Assembly (NCBI GenBank): GCA_045546975.1
Contig: JAZQDV010000013.1
Location: 1-64,000, forward strand
DNA from: SIG480 sp045546975
GTDB taxonomy: Bacteria > Bacillota > Clostridia > Oscillospirales > JAAYXM01
DNA length: 64,000 bases
Direction of reading: 5' to 3'
The notes under the pieces are model-generated. The model worked only from the letters and a program-made list of their open reading frames with translations. It was not told where the DNA came from and did not search any database. Shown piece by piece: positions 7,741-16,762 of the stretch (position 1 is its first letter; every line of letters begins with the position of its first letter). Position numbers and translations under genes: made by a program.

Positions 7741-9264
7741 TTATTCGACGATAAGTGATTCACCTGTCATCTCTGACGGCTGGTTAATGCCCATAAGGTC
7801 GAGCATTGTGGGTGCGATGTCGCAGAGCTTTCCGTCGCGGAGCTTAACGTCTGCGCCAACAATTACGAACGGAACCTCGTTTGTTGTATGTGCGGTAAAC
7901 GGTGATACACCGTCTTCCTCAAGCATCTTGTCTGCATTTCCGTGGTCCGCGGTGATGACGCTTATTCCGCCGCATGCGGAAACCGCCTCAACAACTCTGC
8001 CGACACAGGTGTCAACAGTTTCTACAGCAGTCTTTGCAGCATCAAAGATACCTGTATGACCGACCATATCGCAGTTTGCGAAGTTCAAGATTATAACATC
8101 ATAAATCTGCTTTTCTATTGCCTCAACTACCTTGTCGCAAACCTCAAAAGCACTCATTTCAGGCTGCAAGTCGTAAGTTGCGACCTTGGGCGAGTTGACG
8201 AGGATTCGATCCTCACCCTCGTACATCTTCTCAACGCCGCCGTTGAAGAAGAAGGTAACGTGAGCGTATTTTTCAGTCTCAGCAATTCGAAGCTGCTTTA
8301 TGCCAATGGATGAGATGTACTCGCCGAAGGTATTCTCTAAGCTTTCCGGAGCAAACGCTATTCTGACATTCGGCATAGCCGCGTCGTACTGCGTCATGCA
8401 AACGTAGAACACCTTGAAATATCCGTTGCGACGGTTAAACCCGTCAAAGCTCTCATCTACGAATGTGCGTGTGATTTCTCGTGCACGGTCAGGGCGGAAG
8501 TTGAAGAATATGACAGAGTCATTCTCCGAAACGCCTGCGTAGTCACCGACAACGGTCGGCTCCACAAACTCGTCTGTCTTGCCGTCCTCATACGACTTTC
8601 TTACAGCTGCCTCTGCATTATCTGTTGCAATTCCTTCACCGAAGGTTATTGCATTGTATGCGCGTTCAACTCTTTCCCAGCGATTGTCACGGTCCATAGC
8701 ATAGAAGCGACCCATGAGGGTTGCGACCTTGCCTATACCGAGCTCGCGGCACTTTTCTTCACACTCAGCGACAAAGCCTGCGCCGGAGGTGGGAGAAACG
8801 TCGCGTCCGTCAAGGAAGCAGTGAACATATACCTTTGAAAGACCCTCGCGCTTTGCAAGTTCAAGAAGACCCCATACGTGGTCCTTGTGGCTGTGAACGC
8901 CACCGTCGGACATAAGGCCCATAAGGTGGAGGGCGGATCCGTACTTCTTGCAGTTTTCACAAGCAGCAAGAAGCTCTTTGTTCTTAAAGAACGAGCCGTC
9001 CTCTATTGCAAGGCTTATTCTCGGAAGGTCCTGAAAAACAACTCTGCCGGCACCAATGTTGGTGTGACCAACCTCGCTGTTTCCCATCTGTCCGTCGGGG
9101 AGACCGACGGCAAGGCCTGAAGCTTTGAGTGCGCTTCTCGGGTTTTCGGCAAATATGCGGTCAAGGTTCGGGGTAGCTGCTGCGCTTATAGCGTTCGCCT
9201 TCCCGCTCTCCGCATTTCCGAAGCCGTCCATAATAATAAGGGTAATAGGTGTTTTTGTATTCAT
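7741..9264 (-). CDS. gpmI: Cofactor-independent phosphoglycerate mutase
   Basis: A 507-residue Mn-dependent enzyme interconverting 3- and 2-phosphoglycerate through a phosphoserine. It has the alkaline-phosphatase fold landmarks: IIMDGFG at the start, the catalytic serine in GQMGNSEVGHTNIGAGR, and the metal-binding TADHGNAD near the C-terminus. Its start lies 3 bp after the tpiA stop codon, so translation is probably coupled; the ribosome site there is weak. Third gene of the glycolytic operon. Confidence 0.98.
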   Translation of the reverse strand: MNTKTPITLIIMDGFGNAESGKANAISAAATPNLDRIFAENPRSALKASGLAVGLPDGQMGNSEVGHTNIGAGRVVFQDLPRISLAIEDGSFFKNKELLAACENCKKYGSALHLMGLMSDGGVHSHKDHVWGLLELAKREGLSKVYVHCFLDGRDVSPTSGAGFVAECEEKCRELGIGKVATLMGRFYAMDRDNRWERVERAYNAITFGEGIATDNAEAAVRKSYEDGKTDEFVEPTVVGDYAGVSENDSVIFFNFRPDRAREITRTFVDESFDGFNRRNGYFKVFYVCMTQYDAAMPNVRIAFAPESLENTFGEYISSIGIKQLRIAETEKYAHVTFFFNGGVEKMYEGEDRILVNSPKVATYDLQPEMSAFEVCDKVVEAIEKQIYDVIILNFANCDMVGHTGIFDAAKTAVETVDTCVGRVVEAVSACGGISVITADHGNADKMLEEDGVSPFTAHTTNEVPFVIVGADVKLRDGKLCDIAPTMLDLMGINQPSEMTGESLIVE

Positions 9265-9267
9265 ATC

Positions 9268-10038
9268 TTACTGATTCGCAGCATTGATAATAGCAGCGAA
9301 ATCCTCCGTTTTAAGTGATGCGCCACCGATGAGACCACCGTCAACATCCGGCTGTGCAAGGAGTTCTGATGCATTCTTCGGGTTCATTGAGCCACCGTAC
9401 TGAATGGTGACTGAGCGTGCGACGCGTGCGCCGTACTTTGCGCGGATGACTGCACGGATGAGGCCGCAAACCTCTGCTGCCTGCTCTGCAGTAGCAGTCT
9501 TGCCTGTGCCGATAGCCCAGATGGGCTCGTATGCAAAGACTATCTTGCGGAGCTTATCTGCAGGGATGTCTGCAAGTGCGATCTTGACCTGCATTGTGAT
9601 ATGCTCTGCAGTAACGTCAAACTCGCGCTGCTCTAAAGTTTCGCCAACGCAGATAATCGGGCGGAGGCCTACCTCGAGAGCCTTCTTTACCTTGAGGTTA
9701 ACGGTCTTGTCAGTTTCGCCGTAGTATTCGCGGCGCTCGCTGTGACCGATTACAACATATTTTACGCCAAGCTCACGGAGCATCTCTGCGCTTACCTCAC
9801 CTGTGTATGCGCCTGACTGCTCGTAGTGCATATTCTGTGCAGCAACGGCAATCTTTACATCACGGGATGCGCGACATGCAGCCGGGATATCTACAAAAGG
9901 AACGCAGAGAACAACGTCGCACCATTTCTGCTTGCCGACACGCGCCTTAAGCTCCTCGAACATCTTCTTTGTCTCTGCAGGAGTTTTGTTCATCTTCCAG
10001 TTTCCTGCGATGATAGTCTTGCGGTATTTTCTGTTCAT
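9268..10038 (-). CDS. tpiA: Triosephosphate isomerase
   Basis: Interconverts dihydroxyacetone phosphate and glyceraldehyde 3-phosphate. A 256-residue TIM barrel with the substrate-binding GNWKMN, the catalytic His in VVIGHSERR, the catalytic Glu in AYEPIWAIGTG and the phosphate-binding GGLIGGASL. Second gene of the operon, 68 bp after pgk. Confidence 0.98.
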   Translation of the reverse strand: MNRKYRKTIIAGNWKMNKTPAETKKMFEELKARVGKQKWCDVVLCVPFVDIPAACRASRDVKIAVAAQNMHYEQSGAYTGEVSAEMLRELGVKYVVIGHSERREYYGETDKTVNLKVKKALEVGLRPIICVGETLEQREFDVTAEHITMQVKIALADIPADKLRKIVFAYEPIWAIGTGKTATAEQAAEVCGLIRAVIRAKYGARVARSVTIQYGGSMNPKNASELLAQPDVDGGLIGGASLKTEDFAAIINAANQ

Positions 10039-10106
10039 TTTAATCTTTATCTCCTTATATATACAAGCCTTTCGGCTGACAAAATACTTAAATGCTTATC
10101 TTTTTC

Positions 10107-11309
10107 TTACTTATCTTCAAGGCATGCAATTCCCGGAAGTGCGAGGCCCTCTAAGAACTCAAGAGATGCGCCGCCACCTGTTGAGATGTGTGTCATCTTC
10201 TTGTCATAGCCGAGCTTCTTTACAGCAGAAGCAGAGTCGCCACCGCCGATGATTGTTGTAGCGTCTGTGTTTGCAAGAGCCTCTGCAACAGCGATTGTGC
10301 CCTTTGCAAGAATCGGGTTCTCAAAAACGCCCATCGGTCCATTCCATACAACTGTCTTTGCATCAGCAACTGTCTTTGCAAAGAGCTCGCGTGTCTTCTC
10401 ACCGATATCAAGGCCCATCTTGTCTGCCGGGATAGCGTCAGACGGAACTGTCTCTACGTCAATGGGAGCGTCGATAGGTGTCGGGAACTCGCCCGTGATA
10501 ACTGTATCTATCGGCAAAAGCATATTCTTGCCGAGCTTTTCTGCCTTCTCCATCATTTCCTTGCAGTATGAAATCTTTTCGTTGTCTACAAGGGATGTAC
10601 CAACCTCATAGCCCTTTGCAGCGAGGAAGGTGTATGCCATACCGCCGCCGATGATGAGGGTGTCAACCTTCTCGAGAAGGTTGTTGATAACGCCGAGCTT
10701 GTCGGAAACCTTTGCACCGCCGAGGATTGCAACAAACGGGCGCTTCGGGTTTGAAAGTGCCTCACCCATGATGCCGATTTCCTTGCCGATGAGGTAGCCG
10801 CAAACTGCAGGGAGATAATCTGCAACGCCTGCTGTGGATGCGTGTGCGCGGTGTGCTGTACCGAATGCATCATTTACATAGAGCTCTGCAAGGGAAGCAA
10901 GTTCCTTTGAGAATGCAGGGTCGTTCTTCTCCTCTTCCTTGTGGTAACGTACGTTCTCAAGGAGCATAACCTCTCCGTCCTTGAGAGCTGCAGAAAGTGA
11001 CTTTGCGCTGTCGCCGATAACATCAGTTGCCATCTTCACTTCAGTCTCCAAAAGCTCTGAGAGACGCTTTGCAACAGGAGCGAGAGAGAACTTCGGGTTA
11101 ACCTCACCCTTCGGACGACCGAGGTGTGAGCAGAGGATAATGCGTGCACCCTTCTCCATAAGATATTTAACCGTCGGAAGAGCTGCAACGATTCTCTTGT
11201 CGGACGTGATGTTTCCGTTATCGTCCTGAGGAACGTTGAAGTCACAACGGACAAGCACGCGCTTACCGGCGGGGTTTATGTCTTCGATTGTTTTTTTGTT
11301 GTAGTTCAT
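10107..11309 (-). CDS. pgk: Phosphoglycerate kinase
   Basis: Makes ATP from 1,3-bisphosphoglycerate. A 400-residue two-domain kinase with RVLVRCDFNVP at the N-terminus, the basic patch CSHLGRPKG, LENVRYHKEEEKND, and the nucleotide loop GGGDSASAV. The ATG follows GGAGG. First gene of the glycolytic operon, with its own promoter in the gap after trmL. Confidence 0.98.
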   Translation of the reverse strand: MNYNKKTIEDINPAGKRVLVRCDFNVPQDDNGNITSDKRIVAALPTVKYLMEKGARIILCSHLGRPKGEVNPKFSLAPVAKRLSELLETEVKMATDVIGDSAKSLSAALKDGEVMLLENVRYHKEEEKNDPAFSKELASLAELYVNDAFGTAHRAHASTAGVADYLPAVCGYLIGKEIGIMGEALSNPKRPFVAILGGAKVSDKLGVINNLLEKVDTLIIGGGMAYTFLAAKGYEVGTSLVDNEKISYCKEMMEKAEKLGKNMLLPIDTVITGEFPTPIDAPIDVETVPSDAIPADKMGLDIGEKTRELFAKTVADAKTVVWNGPMGVFENPILAKGTIAVAEALANTDATTIIGGGDSASAVKKLGYDKKMTHISTGGGASLEFLEGLALPGIACLEDK

Positions 11310-11353
11310 AAATCTATTCCTCCATATAAAATTATTTTTAATATTACATTTTA

Positions 11354-11382
11354 ATTATAACACATAAACAAGCAATATTACA
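11354..11382 (-). promoter_or_regulatory. Promoter of the pgk-tpiA-gpmI-eno operon
   Basis: TATAAT (11359-11354) preceded by TGT (extended -10); weak -35 TGTAAT at 11382-11377, 17-bp spacer. It lies in the AT-rich 127-bp gap between trmL and pgk. Confidence 0.6.
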
Positions 11383-11436
11383 TTGTTATTTTAACTATAT
11401 TTTAAGTTTTTCATAACATTTTTTCGCCAATTTGTA

Positions 11437-11925
11437 CTATTTTATGTTATGCAATTCACCCTGCATCTGCATATTTTCAAATCCGAGCTGACGAAGTGCC
11501 TCATATACAACTATCGCAACGGAGTTTGAAAGGTTTAAGCTTCGAAGTGTCGGGAGCATCGGAATACGCACGCAGCTCTCGGGATTTTCCGCTAAAAGCT
11601 CCTCGGGAAGCCCTTTTGTTTCCTTGCCGAAAATGAGAAAATCCCCGTCGCGGTATTTTATATCCGTATACACATTTTTGCCCTTGGTAGTGCAGAAAAA
11701 GAATCTTCCGCTCCGGTTTTTCTCAAAAAAATCAGAAAGACCGTCGTAGTAGGTAATATCGAGATACTGCCAGTAATCAAGGCCTGCGCGCTTTAAGTGC
11801 TTGTCAGTAATATCAAAGCCTAGCGGACGTACAAGGTGAAGTGCGGCACCCGTAACGGCACAGGTACGGGAAATATTCCCCGTATTAGACGGAATTTCAG
11901 GTTCGACGAGCACGATATTGAGCAA
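11437..11925 (-). CDS. trmL: tRNA (cytidine/uridine-34 2'-O-)methyltransferase
   Basis: SPOUT-class enzyme that methylates the wobble ribose of certain leucine tRNAs. It has the family start LNIVLVEPEIPSNTGNISR, LHLVRPLGF, and the knot motifs LIFGKETKGLP and IPMLPTLRSLNLSNSVAI. I prefer the TTG start at 11925: a perfect GGAGG lies 8 bases before it and this gives the usual N-terminus (162 residues). An in-frame ATG at 11949 would add eight residues and has no clear ribosome site. Confidence 0.93.
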   Translation of the reverse strand: MLNIVLVEPEIPSNTGNISRTCAVTGAALHLVRPLGFDITDKHLKRAGLDYWQYLDITYYDGLSDFFEKNRSGRFFFCTTKGKNVYTDIKYRDGDFLIFGKETKGLPEELLAENPESCVRIPMLPTLRSLNLSNSVAIVVYEALRQLGFENMQMQGELHNIK

Positions 11926-12027
11926 TTTTTCCGCCTCCGTTTTCCGCATAGTTCTGTCTGCCTTATTTTATGATATTTTCCCTGATTTTGCAAGACTTTT
12001 TTGACAATTTTTTCTCATAATTCCAAC

Positions 12028-12060
12028 AAAAACCGGAAACCACAGCTGTGGTTCCCGGTT
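12028..12060 (-). terminator. Terminator of the transcobalamin-like gene
   Basis: Imperfect 14-bp stem AACCGGAAACCACAG with CTGTGGTTCCCGGTT (12031-12060), followed on the minus strand by TTTTTGTT. It is 20 bp past the stop codon, so the gene is monocistronic. Confidence 0.85.
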
Positions 12061-12079
12061 TTTTACAAGGAGTATATTT

Positions 12080-14122
12080 TCACTTGTTCAACACGTTATA
12101 CAGACGCATGAAAACTGCTGCCGCTTCTGCCCTTTTTGAACTGTCCTTCGGACGGAACTCTCCGCTGCTCCCGTTCATGATTCCCATTCCTTCCGCAAAA
12201 GCAACTGCATCTGTAGCAAAAGCTGAAATACTGTTGCCGTCAGAATACGCAGGTGTTCCCTTTTCACCGTTTACGCCCGAAATGAGTGCATATCTGTATA
12301 TGAAAGTTGCCATCTGCTCACGTGTAACCGGCATATCAGGTGCAAATCTCCCCTTCTCTACACCGGAGGTTATTCCCATCTTACTCGCCCAGGAGACCGC
12401 CTTGGTGTACCACATTCCGTCCGCAACATCCGAAAAGTTTTCTGTCGTGGCCTCAGGCTCTCCTGCAAGACGGTAAAGCACCGTCACGAACATGGAGCGT
12501 GTAAGAGGAAGCTCAGGCGCAAATTTATCTGCTGCCACGCCCTTCATAAACCCCTTCCCGCTGACAAACGACACGGCCGGAGAAAACCAGTCCTTCTCTG
12601 AAACATCACTATAAGCTATTCCGCTTACAGGTTCTTTCTTTACCTCTTCTTTTTCTTTCTCTTCTTCATTTTCTTCTTTTCCGATGCTTGTATTCCCCGA
12701 AGAAGATGTATAATCTGCCGTAAACTTCAAAAGCACGTCCTCTCCGCCTGAGAGCTTGTACTGTGCTATTCCGATTGACGGAAGTTCCCCGTCAATATAA
12801 TACTGCCAGCCGCTGTTTCCTCCGACGCCGAATTCCTTGAGTGTTTCGCCCTTGTATGTTACAGAACGCAAATATCCGGCGGAAAGCCCTTTTGACTCAA
12901 CTCCGTATTCATCAAACACCTGCTCTATGAGATCGCGGACACTTGTGTTCTCCTCTATTTTCACCGTGTGACTTTTGATCCATACTTCTTCGTGGGTTTC
13001 CATCCCGAAAGTGACGGAAACCCTTGTATCTATAGACGGTGGAACTACGGGTGACGGCGGATTTTCAGGTTCCTCAGGCTCCTCTGGGTTTTCCGGTTCC
13101 TCAGGATTTTCCGGTGTCTGATTTTCCGTTTCAGGCTTTATGCTATAGAGATTAAACGGTGCCTTTTGTCCTTCTTCAAAAGCTGAAAGAGTAAGAAGTG
13201 CGCGGAAGCCCTGTTCGGTCGACCACTCGACATCCAGGCTTCCGTCCCAGCCGGAAAAACCGCCCTCGACGGAATAAGAGAGAAGGCCGTCAAGAAGATT
13301 CTTTGTCTCTTCCCCTTCACCCTTTACAAATCGCGCATCACTTGTCGGGTCAATTCCTGCAGAAACAAGGCCTATTATCACAAAAGCATCGGTGCACGCA
13401 CTTCCGTAAGAGCCGTTTGTTCCCTGATTCTGAGACAATGCGGTGAGCATTTTCTCTGAAAGGGTGCTTGCCTTGTCCTTTATGCCAAAAGCATCCTCTT
13501 CATCACGGACAAATCGCGCAAGTGCTCCTACTGCAGCACCTGTAGAGTCTATGTCGGTATAAACATAATCTCCGTAAGTACCAAACAACAGACCGTCGGA
13601 GTTCATATTTTCTTCGATTTTATCAAGAGCTGCGGAAAGCACCTCGGCACTTGGAGTTATATTTCCACTTTCAAACGCAAGGAGAGCCCAGATTGCATCG
13701 GAATGGGTGGTAAATGCGGACACCCCCGCCAGAAGCTCCTTGTTGTTCAGAGTGCTTCCGTCAGAGAGCTCAAGTGACGTTGTATCAACACCGAGCGCAC
13801 CAAGGATAATCTCTGCTTTTGCGAGATCCGTTACATACGGCTCATCTTCGGAAATCGCAGCAAGCAGCGCCTCTTTACAGCTTGTCCTCTCGTCCTCTGT
13901 CAGCGCATCGGTCTTTGTTAAGATTCCGTATGTCGCAAGGTCAAAGGTTTGCCAATCGGAAAGTGTTTCGGCGCTCCCCAGAGTTGTTACAATTTCCTCG
14001 CACTTTTCCGCGTATGGCGAAGTCTGAACCTCATCCCCTTCTCCGTACACGGGCGCACAGGCGCAAGTGAACACAAGTACCATTGCGAGCGCAAGTGCGA
14101 GAATTCTTTTTGTCTTTTTCAT
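12080..14122 (-). CDS. Secreted transcobalamin-like protein with DUF4430 and three SLH domains
   Basis: A 680-residue secreted protein. A signal peptide (MKKTKRILALALAMV) is followed by an alpha-alpha barrel-like region (about 30-335, with prenyltransferase/intrinsic-factor style repeats), a Pro-Glu linker, a DUF4430 domain (about 368-471, SVTFG... SGWQYYIDGE), an acidic/Lys linker and three SLH repeats (about 500-680) that bind cell-wall polymer. Barrel plus DUF4430 is the domain order of animal intrinsic factor and transcobalamin. A cobalamin riboswitch precedes the gene, so surface capture of B12 or corrinoids is a strong inference. The start at 14122 is chosen because the longer frame (14209) would run through the riboswitch terminator; GGAAGG precedes this ATG. 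Confidence 0.85.
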   Translation of the reverse strand: MKKTKRILALALAMVLVFTCACAPVYGEGDEVQTSPYAEKCEEIVTTLGSAETLSDWQTFDLATYGILTKTDALTEDERTSCKEALLAAISEDEPYVTDLAKAEIILGALGVDTTSLELSDGSTLNNKELLAGVSAFTTHSDAIWALLAFESGNITPSAEVLSAALDKIEENMNSDGLLFGTYGDYVYTDIDSTGAAVGALARFVRDEEDAFGIKDKASTLSEKMLTALSQNQGTNGSYGSACTDAFVIIGLVSAGIDPTSDARFVKGEGEETKNLLDGLLSYSVEGGFSGWDGSLDVEWSTEQGFRALLTLSAFEEGQKAPFNLYSIKPETENQTPENPEEPENPEEPEEPENPPSPVVPPSIDTRVSVTFGMETHEEVWIKSHTVKIEENTSVRDLIEQVFDEYGVESKGLSAGYLRSVTYKGETLKEFGVGGNSGWQYYIDGELPSIGIAQYKLSGGEDVLLKFTADYTSSSGNTSIGKEENEEEKEKEEVKKEPVSGIAYSDVSEKDWFSPAVSFVSGKGFMKGVAADKFAPELPLTRSMFVTVLYRLAGEPEATTENFSDVADGMWYTKAVSWASKMGITSGVEKGRFAPDMPVTREQMATFIYRYALISGVNGEKGTPAYSDGNSISAFATDAVAFAEGMGIMNGSSGEFRPKDSSKRAEAAAVFMRLYNVLNK

Positions 14123-14151
14123 TTTCTTCTTCCCTTCCTGCCGCAAACAAT

Positions 14152-14183
14152 AAAAAGCTGCGGCAAATATAATTTGCCACAGC
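14152..14183 (-). terminator. Riboswitch expression-platform terminator
   Basis: In the minus-strand RNA a 12-bp stem GCUGUGGCAAAU/AUUUGCCGCAGC (14183-14172, 14168-14157, one G-U pair) is followed by U5. It lies between the cobalamin aptamer and the start codon, so B12 binding is expected to promote termination here. Confidence 0.85.
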
Positions 14184-14221
14184 CGACTTTTTCTGTGTTT
14201 TTGCACCACCCATAAACCCTA

Positions 14222-14486
14222 TGCATTAATATGCATAAGGCAAATACCGCTTCTTGGTATGCAAAGCGGTGTCAATGCAGGTCTTCCGACTCACGTCCTA
14301 TGCGGAAATTTCCGCGCACCTCCTCTTCGCCTTCTCAGTTTCCCAATGACCGGCTTTCACCGAAGAAGAAAGAGGTATTCGTGACGCACACGGCGGCGGT
14401 TACCGTCCGGGAATTTCACCCGGTTCCCTTTTCACCGACCGTACCTTTTCTGCAGTACGGCCGACACATCCGTGGTATATTTGGTT
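14222..14486 (-). promoter_or_regulatory. Cobalamin riboswitch
   Basis: The minus-strand RNA contains the conserved aptamer core GGGAACCGGGTGAAATTCCC followed by GGACGGTAACCGCC (about 14435-14395), and the B12-box-like GTGAGTCGGAAGACCTGC (14294-14277). A closing hairpin ACCGCTT/AAGCGGT lies downstream (about 14271-14248). The predicted transcription start near 14486 agrees with the 5' end. It controls the transcobalamin-like gene, most likely as an OFF switch through the terminator at 14152-14183. This explains the 413-bp gap before that gene. Confidence 0.93.
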
Positions 14487-14492
14487 TATGTA

Positions 14493-14521
14493 ATTATAGC
14501 TTTGCGAAATCTTTTTGTCAA
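14493..14521 (-). promoter_or_regulatory. Consensus promoter of the B12-riboswitch transcript
   Basis: Perfect TTGACA (14521-14516), 17-bp spacer, perfect TATAAT (14498-14493). It lies just downstream of the pheA stop codon. Confidence 0.9.
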
Positions 14522-14535
14522 TAAGTGTCTTTTTT

Positions 14536-15678
14536 CTACACTATTTCCGTGTAGCTTCCGAGGTATCGGAAACCGTCAATCTCGCGTTCAAGGTCACAAA
14601 CCAGCTCAAACAAGGCCGGAGAGTAAATCGAGGCACCGATATCGAAATAGAACATAAACTCAAAGTCACTTCCGGGTCTCGGGCGGCTTTCGAGCTTTTC
14701 AAGGTTTATGCCGAGGGCATTGAATCTTGAAATTATGCGGTAAAGAGATCCGGGCTTGTGCGGAATCTTGAGCATAATGCTCGTTTTGTCTGCGCCGGGA
14801 TATATTTCAAGATCACGCGCAATACAGATGAATCTCGTGTAGTTTCCGATGTGGTCGCATACATTATCGCAAACAGTTGAAAGGTCATAGAGCTCCGCGC
14901 ACAAGGGAGACGCAAGTGCCGCTACGTCGCGGCGGTCAGACTCTGCGACAAGCTTTGCCGCAACAGCTGTGTTCTCGCAGATATTCACCTTTATATCCTT
15001 ATGCTCGCGCAAGAATTCTCCGCTCTGGTTTATCGCCTGCTCGTGTGAGTACACTTCCTTTATGTCGGAAAGAGCTACTCCGCGCTTTGCGAGAAGCGAA
15101 TGTCCCACCTGTATGCGTACACTTCTTACGATATGGAAGTTGAATTTTGCCATGAGGTCATAAATCTTGTTCACAGAGCCTGCCGTTGAGTTCTCTATCG
15201 GCAACACACCGTAGTGACAGAGCTTTTTGTCAACTGCGCGGAACACATCCTCAAAGCCTCCGAAATACATTATCGACGGCTCTGAAAAGAGCTTTTCGCA
15301 GGCAATCTGAGAATATGCGCCCGCTACACCCTGACACGCAACAACGGCATTTTCAGGGAAAATTTTCTCCGTTTTTTCAATCGCCGCGTGCATTCTGCGG
15401 CTGAGCTCGGTTTCCTCAGACATGAGCTTTTTCTGGTAAGAGCGCGAAACGTCCATCAAGGTCTGATATATGACCTTCGTGTATTGGGCGGTTTCACCGT
15501 CCGAAAGTGTCCGAACGCGGTCCAAAAGCTCCTTTTCGCGCGTTGCATCAAACACAGGCAGACCGTTCTCCTTCTTTATCTGTCCTATTTTTGCGGCAAC
15601 GCTCATTCGCTTTCCGATGAGTTTTGCAAGGTCCTCGTCAATTTTGTCGATTTCCTGTCTTAAATCCTTGATTTCCAC
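14536..15678 (-). CDS. pheA: Bifunctional chorismate mutase/prephenate dehydratase (P-protein)
   Basis: Makes prephenate from chorismate, then phenylpyruvate. Three domains: AroQ-type chorismate mutase (about 1-90), prephenate dehydratase (about 105-285, with GVAGAYSQIA, PIENSTAGSV and the NYTRF active-site motif), and an ACT regulatory domain with GSLYRII and ESRP, typical of Phe feedback inhibition. I choose the GTG at 15678, preceded by AGAGGG and 16 bp after the aroC stop. The upstream in-frame ATG at 15804 would overlap aroC by over 100 bp. Last gene of the aromatic operon (381 residues). Confidence 0.95.
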   Translation of the reverse strand: MEIKDLRQEIDKIDEDLAKLIGKRMSVAAKIGQIKKENGLPVFDATREKELLDRVRTLSDGETAQYTKVIYQTLMDVSRSYQKKLMSEETELSRRMHAAIEKTEKIFPENAVVACQGVAGAYSQIACEKLFSEPSIMYFGGFEDVFRAVDKKLCHYGVLPIENSTAGSVNKIYDLMAKFNFHIVRSVRIQVGHSLLAKRGVALSDIKEVYSHEQAINQSGEFLREHKDIKVNICENTAVAAKLVAESDRRDVAALASPLCAELYDLSTVCDNVCDHIGNYTRFICIARDLEIYPGADKTSIMLKIPHKPGSLYRIISRFNALGINLEKLESRPRPGSDFEFMFYFDIGASIYSPALFELVCDLEREIDGFRYLGSYTEIV

Positions 15679-15694
15679 TTCTTTTCCCTCTTTC

Positions 15695-16762
15695 TTATAA
15701 CATAAGCTCGCAAAGTGCAATTGCAAGCGCTGCTTCCATACACGGTACGGCACGCGGCACGATACACGGGTCGTGACGGCCGACAATTCTGAGTTCTTCC
15801 TCACACATCCGCGAAAGGCTTACGCTCATTTGCGGCCGGGCAATTGACGGAGTCGGCTTTATCGCCGCGCGGAAAATCACGGGAAGGCCCGAAGTTATTC
15901 CGCCAAGGCTTCCGCCGTGGTTGTTCGTGCGCGTTTTTATCTCTTCGCCGACAATACAGAATTCGTCGTTGTTTTCGCTCCCGCGGATATTTGCAACGTC
16001 AAAGCCGCGTCCGAACTCTATCCCCTTTACGGCAGGAATTCCGAAAACTATCCGCGAAATCACATTCTCGACTCCCTCAAACATCGGTTCTCCAAGCCCT
16101 GCAGGGACTCCCGTTGCCGCACATTCGACAACGCCGCCGACGGAATCGAGCTCTTTCTTTGCGGAGAGTATCTCCTCCATCATACGCTCGCCTGCAGACT
16201 TATTGAGAACCGCTATCGGCTCTTCATATAAAACTTCTGAAAGCTCGGGTTTTATACCGTCAAATTGCGCGTCTCGTACTCCCCCTATTGAGAGCACGTG
16301 TGCACCGATTTTTATGCCCTGATTTTCGAGATACTGCATACAGATTCCGCCCGCAATACACAGCGGTGCGGTGAGGCGTCCTGAAAAATGGCCGCCGCCA
16401 CGGATGTCGTGGTCGCTTCCGTACTTCATATATGCTGTAAAGTCAGCATGTCCGGGTCGCGGTACATCGCGGAGATTTTCGTAATCACCTGACCTTACGT
16501 TTGTGTTTTCTATTATTGCACAAACGGGGCTTCCGCAGGTAGTATCGTTCACAAGCCCCGACACAAACCTCGGAAGGTCTGCCTCACGCCTTGCGGTAGT
16601 GTGTTCTCCCTTTCCGGGTGCGCGGCGCGAGAGAAAAGCCGAGAGCTTTTCCATATCAATTTTGATTCCTGCCGGCAGACCGTCGATAACGACTCCTATC
16701 GCTTCGGAATGTGACTGCCCGAAAATCGATATTCTTAATTTATTTCCGAAAGTCGAGTTCAT
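15695..16762 (-). CDS. aroC: Chorismate synthase
   Basis: Makes chorismate from EPSP using reduced FMN. A 355-residue protein with the family start STFGNKLRISIFGQSHS, RRAPGKGEHTTARREAD, the invariant RPGHADFT, GGGHFSGRLTAP and the C-terminal RHDPCIVPRAVP. Its start overlaps the aroA stop by 4 bp (ATGA), so translation is coupled. Confidence 0.98.
   Translation of the reverse strand: MNSTFGNKLRISIFGQSHSEAIGVVIDGLPAGIKIDMEKLSAFLSRRAPGKGEHTTARREADLPRFVSGLVNDTTCGSPVCAIIENTNVRSGDYENLRDVPRPGHADFTAYMKYGSDHDIRGGGHFSGRLTAPLCIAGGICMQYLENQGIKIGAHVLSIGGVRDAQFDGIKPELSEVLYEEPIAVLNKSAGERMMEEILSAKKELDSVGGVVECAATGVPAGLGEPMFEGVENVISRIVFGIPAVKGIEFGRGFDVANIRGSENNDEFCIVGEEIKTRTNNHGGSLGGITSGLPVIFRAAIKPTPSIARPQMSVSLSRMCEEELRIVGRHDPCIVPRAVPCMEAALAIALCELML

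Noticed and set aside
14123..14209. Longer N-terminus of the SLH protein starting at 14209
   Set aside because: It would translate through the riboswitch terminator, and the shorter start gives a proper signal peptide and ribosome site.
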